64,000 bases of DNA from Pseudoalteromonas luteoviolacea (GTDB lineage: Bacteria; Pseudomonadota; Gammaproteobacteria; Enterobacterales; Alteromonadaceae). The notes under the pieces are model-generated. The model was not told the DNA's origin and searched no databases. It saw only the letters and a program-made list of their open reading frames with translations. Position 1 is the stretch's first letter. Every line of letters begins with the position of its first letter. A program made the position numbers and the translations under genes. The stretch lies in the NCBI RefSeq assembly GCF_001750165.1, contig NZ_CP015411.1:2694001-2758000 (forward strand), read 5' to 3'. Shown here in pieces: positions 9,501-18,242 of this stretch.

Positions 9501-11819
9501 CCCTTGTACCGAGTTGTCTTTTAACTTAATAACAGCAACGCCAGATGAATTTGTTAAAACAGAGCCAGATTGAGGGTCTAAAGTACCAAATTCATTGACT
9601 GAAAATTGGATGAGCTGATTTTCAAACGCAGAACCGTTTTGTAATAGAGTCGCACTTAGCGTCAATTCAGAGTCACCTGATAGCTCGTTAGATTCAATGC
9701 CCGAGGCGTTACGTGCAACAATTGATAACTCGAACTCAGAGTCGCTGAAGTCAGGATCCCCCTCTGAATAGTAGATATACTGCTCAGTTACAGTCTCCGA
9801 GGTAACAGGATCTGTATAAGTCGCAGACAGTTGACCTATACCAGTCTCTTTATTAGCAACAAGCTCTAACGATGCTTGCCCATTGGATTGGGTCACGGCT
9901 TGCCCATCTGAAGGTACCGTTACTGCTTTTCCACCAGCGGAAACGTTGACAATTGCACCGCTCACCAAAGTGCCATTATTAGAAAGCGTAACTTCAATCA
10001 TTCCTCGAGTCGTGCCGTTAAGCGGATTTTGTTGACTTATCGGGTTTTTATCAGTGGTTTGGTCGTTAACCGTCAACGTCATTTGCAGTCCACCGTCACC
10101 GGCGCTGATAAAATTAAACGCCTTCGTGATAACGACATTATCTTCTGTCGTATAAGTTGCAGTGACAACCCCCGCACCATCAACATTGTTTTCACTTAAA
10201 ACCACCGCAGCAAAGCCGTCCGTACCAGTTTCCAAAACACTGCTCGATAACAAGCCTTTATCATTAACCGTGAAATTGATGTTTTGACCAGATACAGGTG
10301 AGCCGTTGAGCGTCAATAAAGCACGGACTGTAAGTGGATTCGAAAATGACAACTGATTTGAAGTTGCACCGCTTGCGGTTTCACCAGTAAGTGCAATTTC
10401 ATACTTTTCTATACCGAAAAATTCATCACCATTAGAATGATAATTTACAGTACGAGTCACCGTTTCTGACTCAGTCGCATAAGTTACAGTCAGTGTATCA
10501 ACGCCAGACAACGTATTAGGCACAAGTGTCAAAATCGCTTGCCCCTGTTGATTAGTCGCCACTTTGCCATCTGAAGGAATTGTTACCGCTTTAGTGCCTC
10601 CATTTACAGTCACTATCACATCGGACAAAGGCTGGCCGTTATCTTCAAGCAAGATTGTTACAGAACCATTTTTTCCTGTACCAAGCCTGTTTTGATCAGA
10701 GATAAGCGCACCGGTTGAATCTGCAATAGATACACTCAGCTGTAAACCGCCATCCCCTTCACTTTCAAAGCTAAATGCAGAAGACACATCTTCAACATCG
10801 CCAGGCGCATCAAAGGATACATTTAATATCCCTACACCAGATTCATTGTTATCAATTAAGTTGAATGTCACAGAACCGTTACTGTCAGTCTTCAATACGT
10901 TTGTCACAGTGCCGATAAGTGCTTTATCAACACTAAACGTGAGTGGCTCATCAGCTACAGGCTTACCATTAAGTGTCAACGTGGCACGAATTGCGATTGG
11001 TGTATTAAGCGATAGCTCACTGGTTTCTTGGCCTTGCGCGTCTAATCCCACAACAGACAAATCATAAACTTGACGATTGAAGAACTCATAACCTTCAGAC
11101 GCAAAATTTAAGGCTGTTGACGCATCTTCATAAGTGACAGAAATAGTCCCCGCACCGACTTGCTGCGTGGCATTCACTTGCACACTGGCTTGACCATTGG
11201 CATTCGTGACGATTTTACCATTACTGGATGTGCTTATCAGTTCGTCAAATGTGAAGGTTAATAACTGGTTAGATAGAGCGACACCATTATTTGTCAAAGT
11301 CGCCATTACTGTTGCCGCATCTTCTCCGGCCAGTTTGTTTTCAGTATTGATTTCATTACCACTGGCATCTTTGAACTCAAGTGCAATTTGAATGCCCCCA
11401 TCGCCCATCGCTGCGTATTCGATACTTTGAGTAAGAGTTTGACTATTCACATCAAAAGATGCAGTTATGGCACCCGCCCCTTGGTTACTGTTTGCAACAA
11501 TACCAACAATAGCAATACCTTCACTATTGGTTAAAACTGATGACGAGCCATTAAATTCAGAGAATTCATCCCCAACAAATTTGACTAACCTATCAGCTTG
11601 CGCTTGACCATCTTTAGTTACTTTGGCCTGAACTTGAATCGGATTTGAAACACTTAGCTCGGAAGAACCACTTGGAGAGTTAAGACTTAATGCCAGTGCA
11701 TAATCGTCTGTATCAGTACCGCCGTCACCAGAGGAGCTTTTCTCAATTGAGCCACCTCCGCCACAGGCTGTTAGAAGGAATATCATAAATATGGTGCTAA
11801 ACCAACGCATTGAAAACAT
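6567..11819 (-). CDS. Giant Ig-like (Big_1-type) repeat lipoprotein
   Basis: Predicted outer-membrane or cell-surface lipoprotein of about 1750 residues. I chose the ATG at 11819: it is preceded by GAGGGAG at good spacing, whereas the in-frame ATG at 11840 is not. The signal peptide ends in a lipobox LLTACGGGG. The first 1000 residues or so are about nine Ig-like repeats of 100-110 residues, each with the bacterial Ig-like pattern of NGxPV...V.T...G.A.V.L....GAG.V.ATF. The C-terminal 700 residues are less repetitive and cysteine-containing, with acidic Asx-rich loops (about 7200-7360) resembling EF-hand or dockerin calcium loops. Such proteins often act in adhesion or surface structure, but no ligand-binding domain is recognisable. 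It is monocistronic, with a terminator at 6526, and divergent from the symporter gene at 11997. Confidence 0.88.
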   Translation of the reverse strand: MFSMRWFSTIFMIFLLTACGGGGSIEKSSSGDGGTDTDDYALALSLNSPSGSSELSVSNPIQVQAKVTKDGQAQADRLVKFVGDEFSEFNGSSSVLTNSEGIAIVGIVANSNQGAGAITASFDVNSQTLTQSIEYAAMGDGGIQIALEFKDASGNEINTENKLAGEDAATVMATLTNNGVALSNQLLTFTFDELISTSSNGKIVTNANGQASVQVNATQQVGAGTISVTYEDASTALNFASEGYEFFNRQVYDLSVVGLDAQGQETSELSLNTPIAIRATLTLNGKPVADEPLTFSVDKALIGTVTNVLKTDSNGSVTFNLIDNNESGVGILNVSFDAPGDVEDVSSAFSFESEGDGGLQLSVSIADSTGALISDQNRLGTGKNGSVTILLEDNGQPLSDVIVTVNGGTKAVTIPSDGKVATNQQGQAILTLVPNTLSGVDTLTVTYATESETVTRTVNYHSNGDEFFGIEKYEIALTGETASGATSNQLSFSNPLTVRALLTLNGSPVSGQNINFTVNDKGLLSSSVLETGTDGFAAVVLSENNVDGAGVVTATYTTEDNVVITKAFNFISAGDGGLQMTLTVNDQTTDKNPISQQNPLNGTTRGMIEVTLSNNGTLVSGAIVNVSAGGKAVTVPSDGQAVTQSNGQASLELVANKETGIGQLSATYTDPVTSETVTEQYIYYSEGDPDFSDSEFELSIVARNASGIESNELSGDSELTLSATLLQNGSAFENQLIQFSVNEFGTLDPQSGSVLTNSSGVAVIKLKDNSVQGAGRVTATFTSSSGVNVSRSFNFNSQGDGGLLLVIESIIGSNGQAISQDNVISKDQIGVVTARLTEDGQPVTKSLVTFTVDDVATMDPESGRAETDSEGRAQVNLLTTRVAGVGEVFAEYEGLRTNNALFHSKGDAETIDGNYSFDIQLLTGCNDDWDSVRNDINNPIDPITGGCTIVTSVDSSVIPELFIRITPVTDDAEDVDNQIIEITTDKGQVLPSSGKVLTDVNGIALLKLQPGDSDGAGTISVSFDNETATENFSVGIQELYLQLTAELPSSPTSEQPLPELDSGDSFIITAQVYTDEALTELYQQPVDIGFSSICASQQPAGTLATIDSPVRSQAGVATSTYRASGCNGNDTITASISAADPASYAFFVNTAPVQSLKFISASNRFIGLPPATGGVPVTSTITFQLIDTDDNPLRQKQIEFRFADLTGEATLNTYKGNTDSNGEAKTLIEGGVVPGGLVVEACYLPDDAIEAAAQNLQFPTCWQSKIDQCTANPSLEFCELPDNLSNGFTLIPAGDQVNAVSSGVILSSGVPDQDSFDAAPEKFILNTQNYIGVTANISVFFGDQFNQLSKDDLVANVQAEAGVIGNIDGSGGDESYQCFADKGRCQVQWRSQGELPFTDPKWLNRIGDVCDTYKGAPVPCIGDYPETVTDGGVTRTVVRGARVTILATAKGQENFHDKPSTDTIQRKNGLFDIGEFQPLNDDLPEAFADFNGNNQFDAVDCVANNDDPATDPCEPTLSNGGHNEFYLDANNNGVYDGLPDDPTTGIYNGLLCGQAAEEAGQCSKDLVDIRKQFEIVASSDVVYTRFVVNKSHINGGTCSNDVGRIDPGDLDSDIVTFPKEGLFGLEDTENADYCDIDGIMLGDFDNDNENETDSVMVEIYFSDLYGNSLPEGTEINIATTNGVVNIIELSSTVYFSGGFDRGKAVVQVTPETSANSQDTGNLTITFEIPSPSDDGETITRTKSIIIQDNG

Positions 11820-11996
11820 CCGCAGTTCTCCCTCGCACAATTTAAAATTAGAGTTATTTGCACAATGTTAACTCAAAACCAGACAAAACATCACAATTTT
11901 TTCGTAGTAGAAGACAATTTTTTTTGTTCATTTTGAGCCATCCTGTTAGGCTATAACCATTTTAACAACAAGAAGTTTTAGGGCGTCTCCAAAACA

Positions 11997-13331
11997 ATGA
12001 CTGATAATAATAAATTTAGCCTCACAACCCGTATCATGATAGCCATGATCGCGGGTATTGGTGTCGGTATAATTCTGCAGCAAATCCTTGCAGGTGAACC
12101 GGAGTTTCTAATCCCATTAGGGTTTGCAGAATTTCCTGTCAGAGGCTTTTTCGTCGATGGGATATTCCACGTTGGCGGACAGATTTTTATAGCAAGTTTA
12201 AAGATGCTTGTAGTGCCTTTGGTATTTATATCACTGGTATGCGGAACGTGTAGTCTCAGCGATCCAAAAAAATTAGGCCGTTTAGGTGGAAAATCAATTC
12301 TGCTTTATCTAACGACCACAGCAATTGCCATCACAGTTGCAATATCATTAGCACTGCTTGTCAGCCCTGGGGCAGGTATTGATATGCCAACGACAAGCAG
12401 CTTTGATGCTAAAGAAGCTCCTACGCTTGCCCAAGTCATTATTGGGATGTTCCCAACCAACCCAATTGACGCGATGGCAAGTGGCAATATGTTGCAAGTC
12501 ATTGTGTTTGCACTATTATTTGGTATTGCCATGGCCTTAAGTGGTGAGCCTGGTAAACGTGTTGCAGCCATCTTTGATGACTTAAACACGGTTATTCTTA
12601 AGCTGGTTACTTTACTCATGAACTTAGCACCGTACGGTGTATTTTGTTTAATGGCTAAGCTATTTACCGATATTCAAATGGGTTTAATTGTCGAGCTAGG
12701 TAAGTACTTCTTAGTGGTTGTTGCGGCACTGTTTTTCCATGCACTTGTAAATTACACTGTTCTACTTAAAACCTTAACTGGTCTAAACCCTCTCATTTTC
12801 TTGACAAAAATGAAGGATGCTTGCATGTTTGCGTTCAGCACTTCGAGTTCAAGTGCAACTATGCCTGTCACATTAGAAACAGCAACGAAGAAACTCGGGG
12901 CGAATAATACAGTTGCTTCTTTCACCGTTCCTCTCGGAGCAACTATTAATATGGATGGCACTGCGATTATGCAAGGTGTGGCAACTGTATTTATTGCGCA
13001 GGTATTCGCGGTGGACTTAACTTTAAGTGACTACCTCATGGTTATTTTAACTGCTACATTAGCATCTGTTGGCACCGCAGGTGTCCCTGGTGTTGGGTTG
13101 ATCATGCTGGCTATGGTATTAAACCAAGTTGGCCTACCTGTTGAAGGTATTGCGATCATCATGGGCGTAGATAGATTATTAGATATGACCCGTACCGCTG
13201 TGAATGTCACCGGTGACTGTATGGTAACTTGTGTAGTAGCCAAGTCTGAAGGTGAATTAGACCACACTGTGTTTAACGACCCAGATGCAGCTAAAGAGCT
13301 TGAGGAAAGTTTAAGTACAACCAAGTCTTAA
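11997..13331 (+). CDS. Dicarboxylate/amino acid:cation symporter (DAACS family)
   Basis: Inner-membrane sodium- or proton-coupled uptake carrier for C4-dicarboxylates or acidic amino acids (GltP/DctA/SstT-like). The 444-residue protein has about eight hydrophobic segments and the two re-entrant loop signatures of the family: the serine-rich FSTSSSSATMP near residue 280 and the NMDGTAIMQG motif near 318, then GVPGVGLIM and DRLLDMTRTAVNVTGD with the substrate-binding Asp/Arg/Thr/Asn. The exact substrate cannot be read from sequence. It stands alone, divergent from the Ig-like lipoprotein gene (155-180 bases between starts) and followed by a terminator. Confidence 0.93.
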   Translation: MTDNNKFSLTTRIMIAMIAGIGVGIILQQILAGEPEFLIPLGFAEFPVRGFFVDGIFHVGGQIFIASLKMLVVPLVFISLVCGTCSLSDPKKLGRLGGKSILLYLTTTAIAITVAISLALLVSPGAGIDMPTTSSFDAKEAPTLAQVIIGMFPTNPIDAMASGNMLQVIVFALLFGIAMALSGEPGKRVAAIFDDLNTVILKLVTLLMNLAPYGVFCLMAKLFTDIQMGLIVELGKYFLVVVAALFFHALVNYTVLLKTLTGLNPLIFLTKMKDACMFAFSTSSSSATMPVTLETATKKLGANNTVASFTVPLGATINMDGTAIMQGVATVFIAQVFAVDLTLSDYLMVILTATLASVGTAGVPGVGLIMLAMVLNQVGLPVEGIAIIMGVDRLLDMTRTAVNVTGDCMVTCVVAKSEGELDHTVFNDPDAAKELEESLSTTKS

Positions 13332-13341
13332 TTCTAAAACT

Positions 13342-13383
13342 TGCAGAGTAGCTTATTTTTGGAGCCACTCTGCATTATCTTTT
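13342..13383 (+). terminator. Terminator after the DAACS symporter gene
   Basis: TGCAGAGT (13342-13349) pairs with ACTCTGCA (13367-13374), with an inner GC/GC pair, and is followed by TTATCTTTTC. Confidence 0.7.
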
Positions 13384-13487
13384 CTATTTAAAAGCTTGAC
13401 CAATTCACATCTTCATGCAAAATATTCAGCCACAAATCCTCTACTTAAGTTACAATCGAGTCATTCGCCACAACTGGATTGTAAAAT

Positions 13488-14363
13488 ATGACTTCAAATA
13501 AAAAAAACGTTGCTTTTGTTGGCCTTGGTGTAATGGGGTTCCCAATGGCTGGGCACTTAGCAAATCAAGGATATAACGTCACCGTCTATAACCGTACTAC
13601 GAGCAAAGCACAAGCTTGGTTAGACACATACTCAGGTCAACTTGCAACTACACCGGCACTTGCCGCTATCAACGCAGATATTGTATTTGTGTGTGTAGGC
13701 AATGACGATGACCTACGAGAAGTCACTTCAGGTGCAGACGGTGTCCTAAAATCGATGAAAGACAATACAATTTTAGTTGACCACACCACAGCATCTGCAG
13801 ATGTTGCCCGAGAACTTTTTGCAGCTTGTAAAGCTCAAAATATTGGCTTTATTGATGCTCCTGTCTCTGGTGGAGAAGCTGGCGCAGTTAATGGCCAGCT
13901 CACCATTATGTGTGGTGGCAACACAGAAACATACGAGCAGGTAGAGCCTGTTATGGCTGCATACGCACGCTTTTCAAAGCTGCTCGGAGAGGTGGGGTCT
14001 GGTCAAATTGCAAAAATGATGAATCAGATTTGTATAGCAGGTGTTGTTCAAGGCCTCGCAGAAGCACTTCAATTTGGTCAAAATGCCAATATCGATTGCG
14101 AAGCGGTCGTAGAAGTCATTTCAAAAGGGGCAGCAGGTAGCTGGCAAATGGAAAACCGTCATAAAAGTATGTTAGACGACCATTACGAGCATGGCTTTGC
14201 AGTCGACTGGATGCGCAAAGACTTGGCTATTGCGCTAGATGAAGCGAAAAAGAACGGCTCTACTCTACCCCTCACAGCATTAGTTGATCAATTCTATGCC
14301 GATGTACAAAAGATGGGAGGAAACCGCTGGGATACCTCGAGTTTGCTCAAACGCCTAGTTTAA
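13488..14363 (+). CDS. NAD(P)-dependent oxidoreductase, 3-hydroxyisobutyrate dehydrogenase family
   Basis: Cytosolic beta-hydroxyacid dehydrogenase (family also includes GarR/GlxR tartronate semialdehyde reductases). The 291 residues show the Rossmann signature GLGVMGFPMAGHLANQG near the N-terminus, the substrate-binding DAPVSGGEAGAVNGQL at about 126-141, and the catalytic lysine in GQIAKMMNQI near residue 176. The closest family name cannot be chosen between 3-hydroxyisobutyrate, 2-hydroxy-3-oxopropionate and related reductases without comparison. No pathway partners lie beside it; it has its own short intergenic regions and a stem-loop downstream. Confidence 0.88.
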   Translation: MTSNKKNVAFVGLGVMGFPMAGHLANQGYNVTVYNRTTSKAQAWLDTYSGQLATTPALAAINADIVFVCVGNDDDLREVTSGADGVLKSMKDNTILVDHTTASADVARELFAACKAQNIGFIDAPVSGGEAGAVNGQLTIMCGGNTETYEQVEPVMAAYARFSKLLGEVGSGQIAKMMNQICIAGVVQGLAEALQFGQNANIDCEAVVEVISKGAAGSWQMENRHKSMLDDHYEHGFAVDWMRKDLAIALDEAKKNGSTLPLTALVDQFYADVQKMGGNRWDTSSLLKRLV

Positions 14364-14372
14364 CCAGTCTCT

Positions 14373-14396
14373 GTGCCACGCTCGTGGCACTTATTA
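14373..14396 (+). terminator. Probable terminator after the dehydrogenase gene
   Basis: Perfect GTGCCACG/CGTGGCAC stem with a two-base (CT) loop at 14373-14390, followed by TTATTA. The T tract is weak, so termination efficiency is uncertain. The remaining gap to 14594 shows nothing I can name. Confidence 0.55.
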
Positions 14397-14594
14397 CCCT
14401 ATACCAAAACTCATACCTACCTAAAATTGTGTACTTTCCGTTAATTTTAAACTGACTTGACATAAAATTGACCAAAATCACTGCTATGCTTTAAGAATGG
14501 AGGGGATTTCACCTCAAAAGCAGTCAGTGGGCTTTACAAAAACGCCACATGAAGAAGATTAATAAAACTATTTATATGCACGGAACCTTGCAGC

Positions 14595-15110
14595 ATGGAA
14601 AATATTTACAGATACAGTGTTAAATTACTTACAGGCGAAACGCTTTCTTTAAAGTCGTTAAAAGACCAGCCAGTTATTTTGGTGAACATCGCTAGCAAAT
14701 GCAGTTTTACACCTCAGCTCACCGCCCTCGAGAAAATGTATCGTAAATATAATAAAAAAGGGTTAGAGATAATCGCATTCCCCTGTAATCAGTTTGGTAA
14801 AAATGAGCCGCTAGAAAACGAAATGCTAAAAGAGTTTTACCAATCACACTTTAACTTAAGCTTTAAAATTGCTGAAAAAACCCTAGTAAATGGACCTGAT
14901 GCCCACCCTTTATTTAATTATCTTAAGTCACATACTCGTGGCATTGCACAAAATCGTGCGATAAAGTGGAATTACACCAAGTTTTTAATTGGTACGGATG
15001 GTGAACTGCTATCTCGCTATGCGCCTCGTACTAAACCAGAGTCTTTAAAGCAGATCATCGAGGGTCAGTTGCAAGATGAAAGTAGCACTCTTCAGTTCGC
15101 AAAAGTATGA
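14595..15110 (+). CDS. Glutathione peroxidase family thiol peroxidase
   Basis: Reduces hydroperoxides using a cysteine; bacterial members of this family often use thioredoxin rather than glutathione. The 171-residue protein has the peroxidatic cysteine C36 in NIASKCSFTPQ (commonly KCGFTPQ, so Ser replaces Gly here), FPCNQFG (62-68) and the KWNYTKFLI motif (125-133) with the active-site Trp and Asn. It is a cysteine, not a selenocysteine, form. The last 35 bases overlap the start of the D-lactate dehydrogenase-like gene, so the two are co-transcribed and probably translationally coupled. Confidence 0.92.
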   Translation: MENIYRYSVKLLTGETLSLKSLKDQPVILVNIASKCSFTPQLTALEKMYRKYNKKGLEIIAFPCNQFGKNEPLENEMLKEFYQSHFNLSFKIAEKTLVNGPDAHPLFNYLKSHTRGIAQNRAIKWNYTKFLIGTDGELLSRYAPRTKPESLKQIIEGQLQDESSTLQFAKV

Positions 15111-16053
15111 ACAGCCATTTTTTTCAAACGCTATATCCAAGTTCAGTGGCATAGAAATAGCGTATATTGAAAATAGTTTAAATAGAGATACGGTATTTTT
15201 GGCATCAGGCTATGACGCTGTGTGCGTCTTTGTGAATGATGATCTCAATGCCTGTGTATTAGGTGACTTAGCAGAGCTAGGGGTTAAGTTTGTCGCGTTA
15301 AGGTGTGCAGGTTATAACAATATTGATATTGAATCGGCACACGCTCTGGGGATTCAAGTAGTCAGAGTCCCTTCATATAGCCCTGAAGCGGTTGCCGAGC
15401 ATTGTATGGCACTTATTCTAACATTATCCAGAAAAACGCATAAGGCCTACAACCGTGTAAGAGAGGAAAACTTTGACCTCAATGGTTTGCTGGGGTTCAA
15501 TATCCATAACAAAACGGTTGGCCTAATTGGATGCGGAAAAATAGGCCAAGCACTTGTTTCTATATTAAATGGGTTCGGGGCGCACCCCCTTGTATATGAC
15601 CCAAATATTGGGGAAGGCTCTTATACACAGGTTTCTTTGGAGATGCTGCTAGCACAAAGCGACATTATTTCCTTGCACTGCCCTTTGACTGAATCGACAC
15701 ACCATTTAATCGATGAAGCAGCCTTCAATAGCATGAAACCTGGTGTTATGTTGATCAACACCAGTCGAGGTGCGTTAATCAATACACAAGCTTGCATTAA
15801 CGCACTTAAAGCAAGAAAAATTGGTTATTTAGGCCTTGATGTGTACGAGCAAGAATCAGAGCTTTTCTTCAAAGACCGCAGTGAAGAAATCATTCAGGAT
15901 GATACGTTTGTGAGACTTAGTGGTTTTCCTAATGTGTTGATTACAGGTCACCAAGGCTTCTTTACTCAAGAAGCGCTAACCGAAATTGCTATGACAACAG
16001 TCAAAAATTTATACGCACTAAAACATAAAACTCACACACCCAATATTGTGTGA
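15076..16053 (+). CDS. ldhA: D-2-hydroxyacid dehydrogenase, D-lactate dehydrogenase (LdhA) type
   Basis: NAD-dependent reduction of pyruvate to D-lactate is the likely reaction. The N-terminus MKVALFSSQKY resembles E. coli LdhA, which supports the overlapping ATG at 15076 (GAGGG about 11 bases upstream, inside the peroxidase gene). The 325 residues contain the NAD fold GLIGCGKIGQAL (about 154-165), LHCPLTESTHHLI, INTSRGALINT with the catalytic Arg, an acidic residue in DVYEQES, and the catalytic His in ITGHQGFFT. The length matches the family. Fermentative LdhA is the best fit; other D-hydroxyacid dehydrogenases remain possible. Confidence 0.85.
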   Translation: MKVALFSSQKYEQPFFSNAISKFSGIEIAYIENSLNRDTVFLASGYDAVCVFVNDDLNACVLGDLAELGVKFVALRCAGYNNIDIESAHALGIQVVRVPSYSPEAVAEHCMALILTLSRKTHKAYNRVREENFDLNGLLGFNIHNKTVGLIGCGKIGQALVSILNGFGAHPLVYDPNIGEGSYTQVSLEMLLAQSDIISLHCPLTESTHHLIDEAAFNSMKPGVMLINTSRGALINTQACINALKARKIGYLGLDVYEQESELFFKDRSEEIIQDDTFVRLSGFPNVLITGHQGFFTQEALTEIAMTTVKNLYALKHKTHTPNIV

Positions 16054-16063
16054 ATCAAGCCAT

Positions 16064-16092
16064 AAAAAAGCGCAGCATGGCTGCGCTTTTTT
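16064..16092. terminator. Bidirectional terminator between convergent ldhA and NSS transporter genes
   Basis: AAAAAAGCGCAG/CTGCGCTTTTTT stem with a five-base loop sits between the convergent stop codons at 16053 and 16105. The flanking A and T tracts allow it to end transcription from both sides. Confidence 0.9.
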
Positions 16093-16104
16093 CTTCAACT
16101 TAAT

Positions 16105-17430
16105 TTATTTGTTCACCACAACATTGACAAACACTGCCGTCATTAAGACAGGACAGACAAAACGAAGGTATTGCGCAAACCAATATTGAAGCCCTGTTGC
16201 ATTTTCGATCAGTTTGTTACCACGTTTCCACATCCAGCCAACTGTCACAAAATAGAACAAGCCCATAAGGGGTAGCTGGTAACGAGTAAATACCGAAATG
16301 ACTAAACCAAACAACCAGTCAAAATTCATAATGATGAGGCTAGAGCAAAGTAAAATAACCAAGGTAACCACCCAAGTTGCGCGCTTTCTATCCATACCAT
16401 GGTTTTCAACTAAAAATGAAACGGGAATTTCTGTCGACGAAATTGTCGAGGTCAGAGAGGCAATTGACATTAATACGAAAAATGTTAATCCAACCCAAAT
16501 GCCAATTTGTCCCATGCTAGAAAATAGTTCAGGTAAAATTGCAAAAATGAGTCGCCCTTCTCCAGCGAGTTTGCCATCTTGAAAAACTTCTACGCCATTT
16601 TGCTGTGCCACAAAAATAGCTGGGATAATCAATAAGCCTGCTAAAAATGCCACACCGGTGTCTAGCATAGCCACGCTAAAAGTTAGTTTTGGTAGATTTT
16701 CATTGGGTTTCAAATATGAGCCGTAAATCATCATACAGCCGACACCAAGCGATAAAGAGAAAAACGCTTGGCCCATTGCCGCGATGATTAAGTCAGGGTC
16801 AGTGATTTTACTAAAATCAGGAACTAAGTATGCTTTAAAGCCTTCTTCAGCGCCTTCTAGGGTCGCCATGTATGCAATCAAGCAACATAACAATAACAGT
16901 AACAAAGGCATTAAACGACGTGACCACGTCTCAATGCCCGATTTCACACCTTTTAGAATAATAGCCGCAGTTAATAACAGCATTAAAGGCGTAAATATAA
17001 AGTTTCTATGGGTAGAATCACCAGTTAAAAATTGGCTCGCTTCGTCAAAGCCTAACATAGATGTGACTGGCTCAATAGAATGTGCGAGCATCCACCCAGC
17101 TACAATAGAATAAAAACTCAGCATCACAATCGCGCCAGCTAAACCAACATAGCCAGCTGCAGCGCCGACACTTGGTTGTTTCTCTTGCCATGCTTGTTTT
17201 AGTGCTTTCACAGGATTTGCTTGCGCTTGATGACCGAGATAAAGCTCGGTATATAGAGCTGGCAACGCCAACAAAAAGATGACAATAAAATATGCGAGTA
17301 AGAATGCACCACCACCATGATTGGCAGCTTGCGTAGGGAAGCCCCAAATATTACCTAAACCAACAGCAGCACCTGCCGCCGCTAGAACAAAGCCAAGTCG
17401 GCTTTGAAAACCATCACGTACCTGAGCCAT
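16105..17430 (-). CDS. Neurotransmitter:sodium symporter (NSS) family transporter
   Basis: Sodium-coupled uptake of an amino acid or related amine across the inner membrane. The 441-residue product from the ATG at 17430 has about 11-12 hydrophobic segments and the NSS signature in the first helix, GAAVGLGNIWGFP, which holds the Na+ and substrate sites in LeuT. I prefer the ATG at 17430 over an in-frame TTG at 17442; neither has a clear ribosome-binding sequence. Bacterial NSS proteins of this length with 11 segments occur in the tryptophan/tyrosine branch, but the substrate is not determinable here. Confidence 0.92.
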   Translation of the reverse strand: MAQVRDGFQSRLGFVLAAAGAAVGLGNIWGFPTQAANHGGGAFLLAYFIVIFLLALPALYTELYLGHQAQANPVKALKQAWQEKQPSVGAAAGYVGLAGAIVMLSFYSIVAGWMLAHSIEPVTSMLGFDEASQFLTGDSTHRNFIFTPLMLLLTAAIILKGVKSGIETWSRRLMPLLLLLLCCLIAYMATLEGAEEGFKAYLVPDFSKITDPDLIIAAMGQAFFSLSLGVGCMMIYGSYLKPNENLPKLTFSVAMLDTGVAFLAGLLIIPAIFVAQQNGVEVFQDGKLAGEGRLIFAILPELFSSMGQIGIWVGLTFFVLMSIASLTSTISSTEIPVSFLVENHGMDRKRATWVVTLVILLCSSLIIMNFDWLFGLVISVFTRYQLPLMGLFYFVTVGWMWKRGNKLIENATGLQYWFAQYLRFVCPVLMTAVFVNVVVNK

Positions 17431-17551
17431 AATTGAACACAAATATAATTATTGTTGTGGCCAGCGATTATACCTTTTTAGACGAAGAATGCGAGCACTA
17501 CAACCCTGATACAGGAACTCCTAAAGCTAATTGATGACTTAAAAACAATAG

Positions 17552-18082
17552 TTAAAAGCTCGAACCAGGCTGCTGCAAAAATTCCAGCTCTTCATCTGTT
17601 GAAACGCGACCAAGAATATTGTTTCTGTGTGGGTAGCGTCCAAATCTATCAATGATCCGTTTATGTGCCAATTCAAACTCATAACCTGGCAGATCTCTAA
17701 ACAACACTTCTGCTTGTCGATGGATCACAGCACTTTCACTATGCATAAAGGGCATATACAAAAAACCTACTTCAGTATCATTGAGTGCTTTATCAAACCC
17801 TTTGTCTATAGCCTGCTGTGAAAGACTCAAAGCTAACGCATCACTAGCAAAAGCTTGCGGCGTATCACGATACATATTTCTAGGGAATTGGTCTAACACG
17901 ATTATTTCGCACAAAGAACCAACAGGAGTTTCACGCCACTTTTCTAGCTCACCGTTGTAAGCCATTTTATGGAGTATAGAAAATTGACTTTTTACTTTCT
18001 GATCAAATGCCGAAGATTTTTGCCACCAATCTTGCTCGGAGCATGTAACAAACCAAAACTCGTAAATATCTTGATACTGCAT
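17552..18082 (-). CDS. DUF924 family protein
   Basis: Small cytosolic helical protein of unknown biochemical function, 176 residues, the normal size for DUF924 (a tetratricopeptide-like fold). Family marks are FWF near the N-terminus, VLDQFPRNMYR (about 83-93), FLYMPFMHSE and the C-terminal FGRYPHRN. It lies 110 bases from the NSS gene and 160 from lysC, so it may be expressed on its own. No role can be assigned from context. Confidence 0.9.
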   Translation of the reverse strand: MQYQDIYEFWFVTCSEQDWWQKSSAFDQKVKSQFSILHKMAYNGELEKWRETPVGSLCEIIVLDQFPRNMYRDTPQAFASDALALSLSQQAIDKGFDKALNDTEVGFLYMPFMHSESAVIHRQAEVLFRDLPGYEFELAHKRIIDRFGRYPHRNNILGRVSTDEELEFLQQPGSSF

Positions 18083-18242
18083 AAGTAACCCTTAGTGTAA
18101 ATATTCTCCACTTACTTAAGCTTGTCACTTTACGCTTTTTATTGCAACTTTATCATTAATATTTGTTATAAAGTTATTTCATTACTACGAGACATGAAGA
18201 GAACATATCGAATATGATGATGCTCTCCCCATAAAAATATAT

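Noticed and set aside
14457..14490. Promoter TTGACA...TATGCT before the thiol peroxidase gene
   Set aside because: The spacer is 22 bases from the first TTGACA and 11 from the second TTGACC, both outside the workable range, so I did not list it.
18200..18235. Hairpin around CATATCGAATATG as a lysC terminator
   Set aside because: The five-pair core is weak, and no T tract follows on the minus strand.
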